This document shows, one piece after another, positions 52,300 through 64,000 of a stretch of DNA of 64,000 nucleotides. The notes beneath the pieces are model-generated. The model did no database searches, was not told the origin of the DNA, and worked only from the letters and a program-made list of their open reading frames with translations. Positions within the stretch are counted from its first letter, which is position 1. Every line of letters begins with the position of its first letter. Source of the DNA: Ianthella basta (lineage: Eukaryota > Porifera > Demospongiae > Verongiida > Ianthellidae); contig OZ025883.1 in NCBI GenBank assembly GCA_964019415.1, forward strand, positions 3,471,586-3,535,585. The letters are read 5' to 3'. The position numbers and the translations under genes are program-made.

Positions 52300-53741
52300 T
52301 ACACTAGTAACTGGTAAAGTAAGTAGTAAAGTACACTATTTACCATTAATGGTTAGACAGGGTCATTTTCTAGAGTATGCATTGTTATTATTGCCATAAA
52401 ATTTGTTTTAATCTCTGAGCGTGAATTGTCTGGTCTGATTGCTAATGCCTGGCACCTGTTTTGTATATCTTTGTTGCTGTGTAGGTAAAGGCTTATCCAC
52501 TATACAGATACGTACGTATGAGAAGTACTTAGTGCATGTTTTTTGCTTTAAAGTACACATTTAAGTGCTACTGCATGTCAAGAGGCTGAGCATGTGTATG
52601 GAGTGAATATCTGGATAACATGCTAGTTCATCTAAGCACAAGGTGGTACGATGTGTGATACTGCAGATGACAGTGAGCCATCAGTGCCATGTAACTGTAT
52701 GTACTAGTGCAAACATGTGGGACTGCTACCCCCAAATTAAAATTAATACTTACTCCTTTTGGTCACTGCTCTGTAATCAATGAGACCTAACTATTTATGT
52801 GTACTCAAGTCATGAACATACTTGTGCACACACTTCATAGTTGCACATGAACACACGTGATTGAACAGAACAAATAGACAAACATAGCCAACAGACAGTT
52901 TGCACATGCCCATGAATTTGCTGTAAACGCATGCTCATTAATTTTGGGTTCCAAAAGTGACCCTATATTATTTTCACTTTTAGGTATTCGTATGGCTTCA
53001 TGTTCGTAATGGAGTGTGTATGTAACAGTTAAATCATGTAGAGACATGGATTGGTTGCCATTTAAGTGTTATAAATCCAAATCTGTTTGCTTACCTAGTC
53101 ATTTTGCGCTCCTGTAGCTTCTTCATGATGCACGCTTAAATGACATCATATTATGATGATAAATGCCCCCGCGGAGTGCCTGCAAATGCTTATATTGGAT
53201 TTATAAGCACCTGCGCTCTGCCCGCAACATATTGTTATGGATTAGCAACCATGCACGAAGCAATTGGAATGCTTCTCAGAGATTTGGAATAACTGTTTAG
53301 ATGCACATTACCATGGGAACAGGAGATCAAGTGATGGACATTTTAAATTGGTGGTGCTCTGAGATGAGTATATAGACTTACTACATTTCAACTTCCTCTC
53401 TTGCATGGTACTTTAAAATAAGTCGGTTGAAGGGTGATTAGAACCATTTGTTCATTAAAATATACCAATGCAAAGAAGTTCCTTGGATGAATTGGCTTGA
53501 GTTTCAACCTGATATTGCACATGATGGGAAACTAGCTATGTACCCTTGTGGAGACAGTGGAACAGCACGGCACACTTCAGGAAATTATGGCACCGAAGTG
53601 TGCAAAGCTTAGTACTCTTAGAGAAATCGAAATTACACTATGGGCAGGTATGTAACATGCGCTGAAAATCTTCCTTTATTTACAACAGACATTGCTAGCT
53701 AACGCTGTCTGTCTACGTACCCTCTCCTCTCTCTTCTCTCT
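52300..53741. other. Downstream of the ten-exon gene; repeat fragments at 52735-52790 and 52950-53010
   Basis: 52735-52790 holds TACTTACTCCTTTTGGTCAC + TGCTCTGTAATCA, a decayed flank of the hairpin repeat. 52950-53010 is the inverted ATGAAGCCATACGAATACC repeat end. No obvious polyadenylation signal context was singled out. Confidence 0.4.
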
Positions 53742-53757
53742 CTGTGTGTGTATGTGT

Positions 53758-53806
<49 letters not shown>

Positions 53807-54053
53807 CGTGTGTGTGTGTGTCTGTGTGTGTGTGGTATGGGTGCTTTCACTGGATGAGTGGCAGCATGGTCTGGATACTTGAAACTCTTGCAAACCCAAC
53901 AGTCTATTGCATCTTGATGTATCTTTCAGGCCATCAGCAATACGGTATCCTGAACTATCTGAGCTATAGAACATACATAGGGAAATTGCTAGCAAGTAGT
54001 TTAAGATCAGGATGCCCCAGCTCCCCATGAGTTTTTTTCACTTGAAATACTTG
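53742..54053 (+). repeat. CAAGTATTTCGAGTT hairpin repeat, copy with (GT)n
   Basis: (GT)n at 53742-53836, then the flank shared with 45950-46150, then the decayed palindrome 53993-54053 (CAAGTAGTTTAAGAT .. ACTTGAAATACTTG). Confidence 0.65.
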
Positions 54054-55084
54054 CTAGTTCTCTCACACATGTACACACAGCACACAGATGCACACATGCA
54101 CATCATCCATCCACATACTGCTTGTGTTCTGGGCCTCCACAAGGAGGCAGTGATACAGGCAAAAAAGTGGTCAATGGGATGGTCTGCTGCTGCTGAACCA
54201 CTTGTGGTTGGGAAGACCCTGACAGTTAAGGTACTTCCTGCAGCTAGTAGTCACATTAAGTAATATGGCTGGGGCATGTTTATGGTGCTTGTAGTTGGTC
54301 AGACTTGTCCAGTTTGAACTGTCATGCAAGTCACGATTCAGTGCAACAGTACAGATTACCAATACGAGGGAGACTGATTACACAAGGGAATGGCTCATTG
54401 TATACACATACAAATAGATGTTGTGATGAACTACAAAGGAACAGTCAAAAAGGGGTGCAGGGAAACAATTGCAAGGAAGGAGTCAACAAAATCAAGTATT
54501 GTCAAGGCCTAGGTGAACAGACATAAAGTTACTTGAGTTCATAGCAATATGAATAAAGAATTGACTGAATGAAGGGAAACAGATTGAGTACAGGTCATGC
54601 ACTGCAAAAATTTGTGTTTGTGATTATGTACTGCAGTGGAACTGTCACATGAAAATTGGACCTCCATGATTTCCCTGGTCCAAATATTTTGACAATACAC
54701 ATCATCTACTGTCACTTTTAGTTTATTCTGACATCTTGCATTATCCACTGTCACACCATGTCTATTTAAGTCAGGTTCGGACTGAAACGTCCTGGATATT
54801 AATTGAAGTTGATTTGAAGTTTTGAGTTTAAGTTAATTGAAGTTGATCCAGTTGCTGCGCTTACGCTCAGAAACTCATCCCCACCACTCTGAATACAGTT
54901 TTTCTGGAGGGGGGGTAGCAGTTGCCCCCCCTGCCTTGGACCTTGCTAGAAAATGAAAGCTTCTGGCTTACCTACTCCAATCAGCTCACCCTGTTATTTA
55001 AAGTAATACTGTTGTGCTGTAAGCATCCTACGTAACTTGTTTACATGAACCCTTGTATGGAGCTCCCAGCAGCCATCCCCACAC
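54054..55084. other. No gene seen; weak hammerhead-like GAAACGTCCTGG at about 54782
   Basis: AGTC..GGACT followed by GAAACGTCC at 54767-54794 has the second half of a hammerhead only. Otherwise AT-rich intergenic sequence. Confidence 0.35.
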
Positions 55085-56185
55085 ACCATGTTTAACTATC
55101 TGGTGGCAATAGATTTCACCACAGCCTTTGACTTTGTAAGCAGAGATGCCTCTGGAGAATTCTGTTGAACTTTGGAACACCTGAATCACTAGTAAAATGA
55201 GCTAAGTGCATTTATAGTGCATGCCATGCCAAGGTGAGAACTCGTTTGGCGATACTGCAGAATTTGAGGTGCGTGGGGGAGTGAGGCAGGGGTGCTGTCT
55301 AAGTACAGCTCTGTTCTTAGTAGCAATTGGATGGCTAGCACACACACTCAACAACCTGTTTAGTGGGAATCTGTGGCACCTTGAATATGCTGATGACATG
55401 ATACTAGCATCACATGACCTAGACACCCTACAAAAGGCCTTAGACCCACTGGCAGAGGAGGGAAGGAGTCTGGGCTTGGTCATTCATCCTGGGAAAACAC
55501 AAACAATGGCATGTGGTAGAGGAGACCCCACTCTGTCAAGGTCCCTTCAATGCTCTGGTGTACATGCCAAATGGGTGAACGTATGGTGTACCTCGGAGCA
55601 GTTCTGACTCCTCAGAACTCAGCTCCAGATGAGGTTAACAGACAAACCGCAGGTGCAGGACACTCGTACTGACAGCTACAACACTTTGTTTTCAACAATC
55701 CTGAAATTAGTGCAGCCACCAAACTTAGGGTGTTTCAAACCATGGTAATGCCTGTTCTCCTCTATTGTATGCACCTGGTGCCCCTGCGTAAGTCAGACCA
55801 ACGTCAGCTAGACTCTTGGTTCCATACCAGAGTAAGATGGATTTTAGGCATCAGACGGGAAGAGAACATCACCAAGCAAGAAGTCCGGCAACGTGCCACG
55901 GCCATGCTGGGTCAGTTTTGTGCACTCCATCAACACAACTTCGTCAGTTAAGGCTGCGTGCTTTTGGCCACTTTGCCTGCCATGATGGCATCGCACACAG
56001 TGCAATGGTCTACATACCAGAAGGCACCAAAAGACCACACATGAAGTGGTGGAAAGATGTCATCCCTAAGGACATTGAAGAGTTGGGGTTCCCTAAACCA
56101 TCTGCGGAGGAGTCATTCATGTGGGCCCAGAGTAGAGAGGACTGGAGACTGATCTGTAGTACATTAGCGAACACTGACTAGTATA
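55085..56185 (+). pseudogene. LINE reverse transcriptase fragment, frameshifted
   Basis: Plus-strand pieces: VAIDFTTAFDFVSRDA, then FEVRGGVRQGCCLSTALFLV, LEYADDMILASHDL, LVIHPGKTQTMACG; after a frame change VMPVLLYCMHLVPL, WFHTRVRWILGIRREENI; after another RAFGHFACHDG, KRPHMKWWKDVIPKDIEELG and REDWRLICS. This is the thumb and C-terminal order of LINE polymerases; the palm A to D motifs are recognisable. Several frame breaks. Different family from the 19-kb element. No ends found. Confidence 0.8.
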
Positions 56186-56954
56186 CATGCGTATGCATAT
56201 CAGAGAGTACGATAGTAGTTTCTATGTAGGGATGGTACAGGGTTTTTCGAATTCACAATACATTGGTATAGGGACGAAATCGCGAAAAGCGTCGAAAACG
56301 GCCAAAACGAGGCTTCGTAGGGCTAAATACGAAATATTCATACACTAAACTGACCTTAAAGGCAAGCGAACGTGGTCTGTGGGCGAGAAAATGACACTCG
56401 AAAACATCCATTCTCCTCTTCATATTCTTCTTCTTCTTCATAATTATTCTTCGCCAGCTGTAACTGACGAACAGAATTAGCTAATAATATAGCTAACTAA
56501 TTCGAACACGAAACTACTGAAAATTAACCGAGCTGTATTCTTTCGAAGTATAGGCTCCGAAAGCGTATTGTTCACACTTTGGGGTTACCGAGTCTTTCGG
56601 CAGATGTTGCTACGCGCAAGACGCCATTTTATAATGACGTTGAAGAACGGCAGTTTTCCGCCTATTGTTCTTTCAGCTTCTGTCCAAAAGCCAGCCAACA
56701 CCATCAGGAGGCCGCTTGAGGTGTATACGAGACAAAGGCTTAGGCCGAAGTTAGCTTGCGCGTCTTTTCAAGACAGACAAAGGTCATCCGTGGACATGCG
56801 TATTCCGCCATTTTAAATTAGTACTCGGGTAATTTCCGGTCAATGTTTCTAAGCTCTTAGGTGGGCCGGCGCTCCAGGATTACAGAAATAAGGTCCTATA
56901 CTGTAACCTGCATGGATGTCCTCTAGTGGCACTTAGCATGTGCAGCTTGCATAC
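56186..56954. other. No gene seen
   Basis: The segment before the MITE at 56955 (GATTACAGAAATAAGGT) resembles the segment before the first MITE copy (GGTTACAGAAATGAGGT at 18334), so the repeat unit may be longer than the foldback. Confidence 0.4.
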
Positions 56955-57235
56955 CATAAAAAGTACAAAAACTAGAAATAATAAAAATTTTCTACAAAAA
57001 TAGCAAGGATGTAGGGATGGCACAAAAAGTACAGAAACAAGTAAAGGCTGTTACACAGTGGAGCATTAACCATCGTCCCTACATTTAAGGGTGTAGGACT
57101 ATAAGGTGCGACATTCTTGCATGTAGGGACCATGGTTAATGCTCTACTGTGTAACAGCCTTTACTTGTTTCTTGTACTTTTTGTGCCGTCCCTACATCCT
57201 TGCTATTTTTGTATAAAATTTTTATTTATTTCTAG
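56955..57235. mobile_element. Foldback MITE, copy 2
   Basis: Same arms as 18424-18688, including ACAAGTAAAGGCTGTTACAC and GGAGCATTAACCAT. The copy is a few bases longer because of an extra AAAAAGTAC piece. Confidence 0.85.
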
Positions 57236-57399
57236 TTCATACAGAAACAGTTCAGGCCTCGAAACAGTTGATTTGCAAGTACGCAACTGTGTAACTGCGC
57301 AACTGTGTCTTGTAAAGAACCTCTTTATACACTATATTGTCAAGATGAATGCCATCATGTTGGCAGGACTTCCCACGCTTGGCTAAACCGACGCCAACA

Positions 57400-57625
57400 G
57401 GAAATGACGTCACATTCTTGTGGTGGAATAAAATACTGTACGTTGTCAAAGGCAGAAAGAGTGGTCAAAAATGGCGTCTTGGCCCACCAAGAAAAAGGAA
57501 GCGCACTCTTCGGATGCAGGGCAGCTAGGTGACCGGCACCCCTCTAAGCTTGTGTCTCCCCACTCCCTTAACTGGCACGGCGCGCATCAAGTCCGCCAAT
57601 GACCTGTAGTGGAAGGGCTAGTCTT
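57400..57625 (-). repeat. Helitron-like repeat body, copy 5 (no terminus)
   Basis: CACATTCTTGTGGTGGAATAAAATACTG and AAAATGGCGTCTTGGCCCAC match 7058-7140. The segment ends near AATGACCTGTAG as at 7213. No hairpin end seen here. Confidence 0.5.
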
Positions 57626-58577
57626 ATCCACTTCCTTCACAAGTGAAGTACAATTATGACCTTGTTTTTTTCCACACATGATTAACAGAACATCATAAAC
57701 CACAAATATACTTTAGCATCAGAGTCCACAGAAATGTACCTTTGCATTACGTTTGGCACTAAAACAATGTAAAGTAATTGACTCAAAGAAACTCTCTCTT
57801 CATCCCTATCACTGACCTGCTGCAGCTGTAGCTAACAATGCTACATTTATCTGAAGCAGGCCTACTAACCTTAAAAATGCATGATTTGCAAAAATGAGCA
57901 GCAGCTAGATAGAGAGATCTGGGCATGCTGGGTACACAATCTCCAAGTATTTGCTGTATAGATTCATAATAATGGGCATTTAGCTGGAACTGGAATTAAG
58001 TCACTAGGAGTATGTACAACTGTCATATACTGCATATCGGATGACCTGCACCAGCACCTCAGTCATGGTAGTCTAGATTGTTAGAGGTGCATGAATGCTG
58101 CTGCCTTAGTTGACATTTCATTCCACTTGTTCCAGAAGAAGCTCTAAATCATTGTGACTGAATCTTAACCTCTCTAAAGAAAGTCAAACTATCTGCATAC
58201 TACTACTTCTGGGGCACTGCTGTCAGTATACTGTATGTGCTCTAGCAAACCATGCTGCTCATGCACAAGGCGAGAAACTAGCCGTATTAGCTAGTATGTG
58301 TTATAGTATTATATTAGCTAGTATGTGTTCCAATACATGTAAGCAAGGTTTTACCCTCAACATTAATAATGAAACGTGATTATGAAGAAAGCCAATACAT
58401 GTAGTATTGCATAATCTTTGGTATAGGTTTATTGCATTGGACCAAATACATAACTTTTGTCTACTGTCTTGTAAGGAAGTACCATGATAACACTGCTTAT
58501 ACAGCTTATACAGCTTGATTAGTGCTTATACAACTTGATTAGCGTTAGTGGTTAGCAGTGTATGCACAAGTATGTCC
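57626..58577. other. Intergenic, downstream of CATSPER4: no gene seen
   Basis: No repeat or coding signal beyond short AT-rich duplications such as TTAGCTAGTATGTGTT at about 58287-58330. Confidence 0.4.
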
Positions 58578-61500
58578 TTAACTGATGTCACCATCATGAC
58601 TCACATTGGATGACTTTAAATGCCCAGAAGATCCGCTTGAGGACATTGTCACTCCTACGCTGGATGAAGGCTTGAGGGAATGCCATGACCGGGATCGTAG
58701 CTGGATAATGAGTTGCTGTATGCTATTGGCATGTGAAGTGTGGATGCGACGAGTTTGTGACATCCGAATTAGGTCACTGATGGCATCTGTAGGCTACAAG
58801 AAAGAAGCAATATTTAGATTGAAGTCAAAATATAGTCATTGTACCAATAGACATAATATTGACTCAAGATGTTAGTTTTCTGGATGTAACTTTGCAGTAG
58901 AGTAAGTTGCATACATAGAAACATCAGAATGCTTGATTGAGTGTTGTGCTATATTCTCAGTTTCTTTCTGAGCTTCTGCATCACCATCCACACTGACAAA
59001 ATGTGAAGGTGATACTACTTTTAGAATAATTATAATGATAATGATCATCAACACCCATTTGTAGTACAAGGATGGAAATTCATGTGCATGCCAAACTTTC
59101 TCTTCTCTGACATGATCCAAAGGAGAAATGAAGAGAAATACGAAAGCGACATTTTGCCCATGTAGAAGCCACATAATTTACATAGGACTTCTTCCTGCTC
59201 TAACGCATGGTTGTTCCACCACCTGGGGGACACAGGAGAGTAGTACACTAAGCGAGAGCTCATGACAGTACAACATACTAACTGTGGCCCAATCAAGGTT
59301 GTGTCAGTTGTTGAGTATCTTGGCAGCACCAGGAGTAATTATTGCAGCTTCACTGCTGATCTAAAGTACGTAGAAGAATGTCAGGTTTTCAGCTCGCTAA
59401 GTAAGGTCTTGTGGTATTATCACAAGGTCAAGCAGAGATTAAGATCTGTTCATAAACTTTGAAAGGGATTGGACAAACCTTGCAAAACCATCATCAGTCT
59501 GTGACTGCCATCTTGCTTTGAAAAGCTGCACTCTACTCACCCTGCATCTTTGGTCAGTATTTTATTGAATGGCAGAAGCTAAGTGCAAGTGATGAACAAT
59601 GTTCCACAGTCTTGAGCTGTTGTATGTTGCCATGCTAGTGTCATGATTAAGAGTCGACCGAATAACCAAATAGCTGAATGTTTGTTTGGTAGCCATATAT
59701 TCAGTGAATGTTTATATTTTTTGCTTGAATATCTGCGTGGCCTTATGACATTAATGCCCTAAAGCCTCGTTTCATTCAATGAATTGGTCGATGTGTATGA
59801 AACTAAATGCCGCATGACTCTCACATATTATGGGGAGACAACTGCAAAGTGCTTTCTTTGGATCAAATGTGCCGATTCTTTACTTCCTCTGGCTTTCTCC
59901 TCCTACTTCCAGTATTCACTACATGGCCGACCAACCATATTGTTTTTTCCTACCAGTGGAACAAATATTCGACTATTTGTTCGTTCCAAACAAAGAATAC
60001 TTGACCTTGAAATATGATATTTGTTCGATCCTTAGCCATAATGTTGGTCTTGCAAGGGCAGTACAATTCCCAAGCTTGAGAGGTTGGAGTGAAGGTGCAA
60101 TATGGAAGAAGATATTCTAAGTGGTTTCAGAGTCAGTTTTGCATACTGCCTCTGTGGTTGCCTAGTGATTTTGGACACAACTGTAAAAAGAGGCAAGAGA
60201 ACAGCCTCATGGCAGAAGGAGCCTGAGGAGGGGGATTCTGGATGTCCTGATTTGCTGCTGACTTGGTGTTTAAATAACGATAGATCAAATGCGTAGTGAT
60301 GTACTGTGACTACACTACGGCAAGCTAGAAATGCAAGGATCTTAAGCAGAGTTGAAAGTTTAAATGAGCCCAAAGATGAAGAGGGAAGGGACCAAATAGA
60401 TTAGAGAGAGTACACAAAGCTGAGACGGAACAAAGAGGAAGATTAGCTCATGTAAGTGCTCACTAAAGGAGTGTATTTAAAAATTTGCTGCCCATTAGTT
60501 GATTCTCACGCATCTTCCTGAAATTCCTTAAGCACTGTGATACAACTAGTTCTGTACCTGCCCCACACAGTGCTTGGAGCTTGTGCTATCTATGAAGTAC
60601 AGTAGTAAGCTAGCAATACGTACATTAGCAATATGAAACAAAATTGTTTCACGTACAGGTACTGCATCAAGGAAACTCCTACACTGGAGATAGTGCCTGT
60701 GTCTCATTTGATGATAGGATGACAAACTTATGACTTAACTATGACTTATGTAAACTTATGTACTCTCAAGATGTTCTACAGATGTTCTATATTAACAGAA
60801 GATGCTACCAGTAAGCCCATTGGCATTAACATCTAGGCTGTCATGTAATTAGCACTAATCTTATTGAATTCTCTCCACTCACCAGTGATGCCCGATGTGA
60901 CTGAAGTGAAGGCTGTTGAGATGGACCTTGTGTAGCATTAAGGCAAAATGTGCTTCGTGAAACACTTTCTCCAGGTGCATTAGTATACGGAAGCATAGTA
61001 CTAATTTCAAACACTTCATCATCACTGAATTCATCCATTACAGCCAATGCCTTCACATCTTGAACAATTTGGGCAATTTTATCTTTCACAGTCTTGAACT
61101 CTGCCAAATTCACCTCAATTGCAGATAGTAAAATGTAGTACATCTCGAGGTACTCAATCTTCAAGCTGATTTCCTGAACAATGAATACAAACAAAACATA
61201 TACTGTAAATTGCAGTAAAATCACACACAAATAACAAACACACTGGATTTTCCAAAGGATCTTGCACATATTTTGCAGCCATAAGAATTGGTGTTGCATC
61301 TGTCAATACCACATTTTCAATCAGGCCATTCTCTTCTTCCTTGCCATGTTCTTCGCTGTGTCTGTTTTGCTCTGAAATTGCCAGTTCCTATAATAGCAAG
61401 TATTTCTCATGTATTATAGATAATAGGTAATAGCAGGGAGATAAATTGATTATGCAAACACACATACCAGGTTAGCCACCAAATCTGCAACAACCAAGTT

Positions 61501-62324
61501 GGCAAAGATGAAGGCTCCAATTGTTATAAAGGTTACCAAGAAGATAGCTCCCACAATTCCATTACCTGAGGTCTGAATAAAGCATATTGTGATGGCAGGT
61601 TAGAATCCATTCTGTACATTTCTATGCCTACATTCAGTGAAAACATACCTCAAACACTTCATTGATGGCCATCCACCCATCTTGGGTGATGCAGATGAAC
61701 AGTGAAAACATAGCTGTAAAGGCAGTGGTAAGGCTTGAACAATAATTAGTAAACACTGTAAGAATACCCAAGTCTGCATCTGCAGTAGTGAACATTCAAG
61801 CTTCACATTAATGTATACTTAAAAAACCTATGAGACTGCTAGCCTGGGTCGTTCAAAGAGACCAGTGTGTGCAGGGTGCTAGTGAAATAGGAGCTTCAAG
61901 ACGAAGAAGGGTGAAGTACCACTATGTATACTTTCCATTATGTAGAGCAATATATGACATGCCTTTAACAAAATACTGCTACTACATGTTTTCCGGATAA
62001 TGCAATAAGGAGTGTCCCCCTGTAAAGCAACATGCATAAGCAATTCCATTTCAAAAGCTGGACAATACAGTTTTGAGCTAATTATGGATTTGGCTGAATA
62101 GATACTCAAATTGTTTCTTTTCATTGGCAGGTTCATGCAGTGGCATTGGAAAATATATATTCCCAATGGAAGTACTTACCACTACCCAGTGATCCAAAGT
62201 ACTGTGGACATGCTTCACCAAAGAAAGACACTCCCAAAACTGAAAACACAAACATAATTATCAGAAGAAGTGCAACAATATTGGCCATGTCAGGTAGAGA
62301 CAAGATAATAGTCTGGACAATTAC
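58578..62324 (-). CDS. CATSPER4: CatSper channel subunit 4, 3' part of the gene
   Basis: Six minus-strand exons in consistent phase: 62324-62180, 61713-61649, 61572-61468, 61387-61244, 61173-60883, 58793-58578 (stop). They give 321 aa. Exon 1 here ends the S4-S5 linker and S5 (IILSLPDMANIVALLLII..) and starts the pore loop; exon 2 has FICITQDGWMAI, the CatSper T-x-D-x-W selectivity filter; exon 3 is S6 (GAIFLVTFITIGAFIFANLV). The tail has an acidic linker, a helical segment (LLSAIEVNLAEFKTVKDKIA) and a Ser-rich end (DLIRMSQTRRIHTSH). The tail layout and ITQDGW favour CatSper4 over the other pore subunits. CatSper is a heterotetrameric Ca2+ channel of the sperm flagellum. Exons for S1-S4 are not visible between 62325 and 64000, so they lie outside the window. 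Confidence 0.85.
59170..59480 (+). pseudogene. Small LINE reverse-transcriptase tail fragment
   Basis: VVEYLGSTRSNYCSFTADLK and SSLSKVLWYYHKVKQR match the pattern after the RT thumb of LINEs (YLGS, then LW..KIK). It lies in the last intron of CATSPER4, on the opposite strand. Confidence 0.45.
59481..60882. other. Last CATSPER4 intron remainder: nothing assignable
   Basis: GAATATTCG-like stretches near 59690-60000 suggest an old repeat. No exon is needed, since exons 5 and 6 join in phase. Confidence 0.35.
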
Positions 62325-62589
62325 CTACATAGTAAAGAAAGAAAATACATACAATGCAAGTGCAATTTACCTCGCTAATCCAAAAGAATAAAAATGACAA
62401 GTTTGCTGATCAGTTGATCAGTTAAGGCTTTAGGATTTGGAGGCACTAGTGAACGTGCGAACTACAAACCAGTTTCTTTCTCGGCTTTGGTTCGTAGCTG
62501 GATTGTTGCTTTACCCTGATACTCAATGAAACAAATAAGCCGGGTGACCTGTGCATTGTACGTTGTGGCATTACTATTATTATCACAGG

Positions 62590-63720
62590 CCTAAGCCACG
62601 CCGATGCTCAAAATTGGTGTTCAGAGCATAGGCACCAAGGGCCATTGTCGTGCGTTGAATTAGAACATGGCTGGATGAAACAGGCTGCAAGAGACCTACT
62701 AGCACTTCCAGCAAAGCTTGGTGGATTGATCTTACCAAATCCAACCAGTACAGCTCAATCAGACTTCGATTCAAAAGAAATGACAGCATCCCTGGTGCAA
62801 TCAATTATCCACAAAGAACATCCTTTAATAATGATCCCACTCAGGCTAATGTCAGTGCGAATGCTGTGAAGAGAAGAATAGCGGAACAACAGAAACGAAA
62901 CTATGAGAAGATTCCCATTGAGCTTGAACCATCAAGCCTGAGGCTGATAGACTGTGCATCAGAACCTTGAGCTTCAGCATGGCTCACGGCTCTGCCCTTG
63001 GAGGAGCATGGTTTCTACCTCTCTAAGGGATCCTTCAGAGATTCACTATGCCTAAGATATGGATGGCCCATCTTCGTTGTCAGCTCGAGGTGTGCCTGTG
63101 GCTCAGTTTTCTCAGTGGAGCATGCTATGATGTCATAAAGGTGGTAGACCCACTTAAAGGCACAACGAGATCCGTGACTTTAGAGCTGAGCTATTGAAAG
63201 AGCAATCATCAAATGTCTCAACCGAACCAATACTCCAGCCACTACATGACGAGAGATTTCAGTTCAGGTCTGCAAATAGAGAGGATGAAGGAAGACTTGA
63301 TGTAAGAGCAAGTGAGTTTGGTGTAAGGAACAGGAGGCCTTTTTTGACATTAGGGTTTTCTCTCCAATTGCCCTCTCTTATCTCCAGAAGGATCTTACTG
63401 CTCTGTATTGTATGCACGAACAGGAGAAGAGACAATATGCAGAAAGGGCGCAAAAAGTTGAGCAGGGAGCCTTCACACCTTTGGTCTTTGCTTCTACTGG
63501 TGGTATGGCATGGGAGTGTACCATTTTTTCAAAAGAATTGCTGAAATTCTCTCTGACAAGAAGCAGTATCACTTTTTGCAGATCATGTACTTGATTAAGT
63601 GCTGCATCTCATTTGCCCTCTTACGTTCGGCAGTCAGGGCAATGAGAGGATCAAGATCATTCAGACGGCCAGTTGACTGTGCCATTGATTTCGACCATGC
63701 CATCACAGAAGGTAAACTGT
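62590..63720 (+). pseudogene. Retroelement polyprotein C-terminal fragment, frameshifted
   Basis: Pieces in order: ARDLLALPAKLGGLILPNPT, SLVQSIIHKEH, then WLTALPLEEHGFYLSKGSFR, CLRYGWP, CACGSVFSVEHAM, EPILQPLHDERFQFRSANRE, DEGRLDVRAS, HEQEKRQYAERAQKVEQGAF, TPLVFASTGGM, CISFALLRSAVRAMRG. This is a familiar C-terminal pattern of invertebrate reverse-transcriptase polyproteins, here with at least four frame changes and stops. It sits upstream of the first visible CATSPER4 exon, on the opposite strand. Confidence 0.65.
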
Positions 63721-63834
63721 GAAGTAGCCATTGTGTGTGCAATTTCAGTAACATAATATTATGTAATAATTATACAACTTGTTGTTGACTTAGTTTGCTT
63801 TTGCTAAATGTATGTGTTGTTTTTTGATGGTTAA

Positions 63835-63975
63835 GTGGAAGGTAAAATTGGAAGAAATGAGAGACGACAGGTTGGTGAAAATAGTGTATGAGGAGGAAGC
63901 AAAGGGAAAGAGACCGAGGGAGAGACCCAGAAAGAGATGGCGCGAGAATTTTTCTAGTACTGATGAATGACTCAA
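63835..63975 (+). pseudogene. LINE C-terminal fragment
   Basis: EEMRDDRLVKIVYEEEAKGK and RERPRKRWRENF follow the consensus RLvk.vy...GkR..GRP+kRW found at the C-terminus of many LINE polymerases. About 40 codons only, ending at a TGA. Confidence 0.55.
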
Positions 63976-64000
63976 TGACTGTAGATAAACATTATCATAA

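Overview
The window looks like nuclear DNA of a metazoan, most likely a marine invertebrate. A sponge is my guess, from the recurring AGCTAGCT and TACGTACG tracts and the mix of transposons, but nothing here proves it. The reasons for a eukaryote are split genes with GT..AG introns, abundant retrotransposons, foldback/MITE elements and (CA)n arrays. It is transposon-dense accessory DNA with two host genes: a ten-exon coiled-coil-type gene on the + strand (24.57-52.30 kb, about 570 aa, tentatively CCDC60-like) and the 3' part of a sperm cation channel gene, CATSPER4, on the - strand (62.32-58.58 kb).

Left part (0-19 kb): a diverged ~0.9 kb tandem repeat interrupted by a Penelope-like element (PLE1). 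PLE1 has inverted flanking repeats, hammerhead-ribozyme-like motifs and a 12-bp target-site duplication. Then come dispersed repeats, three old minisatellites (9.1-12.1 kb), a 31-bp satellite (14.4-14.8 kb), and a broken Ginger1-type DNA transposon gene (14.96-18.15 kb, - strand) whose integrase is followed by a Ulp1-like protease domain and a PHD finger.

Middle (19-24.2 kb): an apparently intact non-LTR retrotransposon. ORF1 has a PHD-like finger and a coiled coil; ORF2 has an APE endonuclease, a reverse transcriptase and a C-terminal zinc finger.

Right part (24.5-64 kb): the ten-exon gene, whose long introns hold a second Penelope-like element (PLE2, 47 bp upstream of exon 6), a DIRS-like gag fragment, a Helitron Rep fragment, a tRNA-derived SINE, several foldback elements, Helitron-like terminal repeats and a hAT-like transposase fragment. 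After it come a LINE pseudogene (55-56 kb) and CATSPER4, whose introns and upstream side also hold retroelement debris.

The two host genes are probably unrelated functionally, although CatSper is a sperm-flagellum channel and the other gene is a coiled-coil-type protein. The most notable signals are the Penelope elements with inverted flanks and their hammerhead motifs (including a possible compensatory U3-A8 exchange), a perfect-core solo hammerhead at 34.13 kb, the Ginger1-Ulp1-PHD gene, and several unnamed repeat families with clear ends. All protein names come from motif recognition alone; no database search was run.
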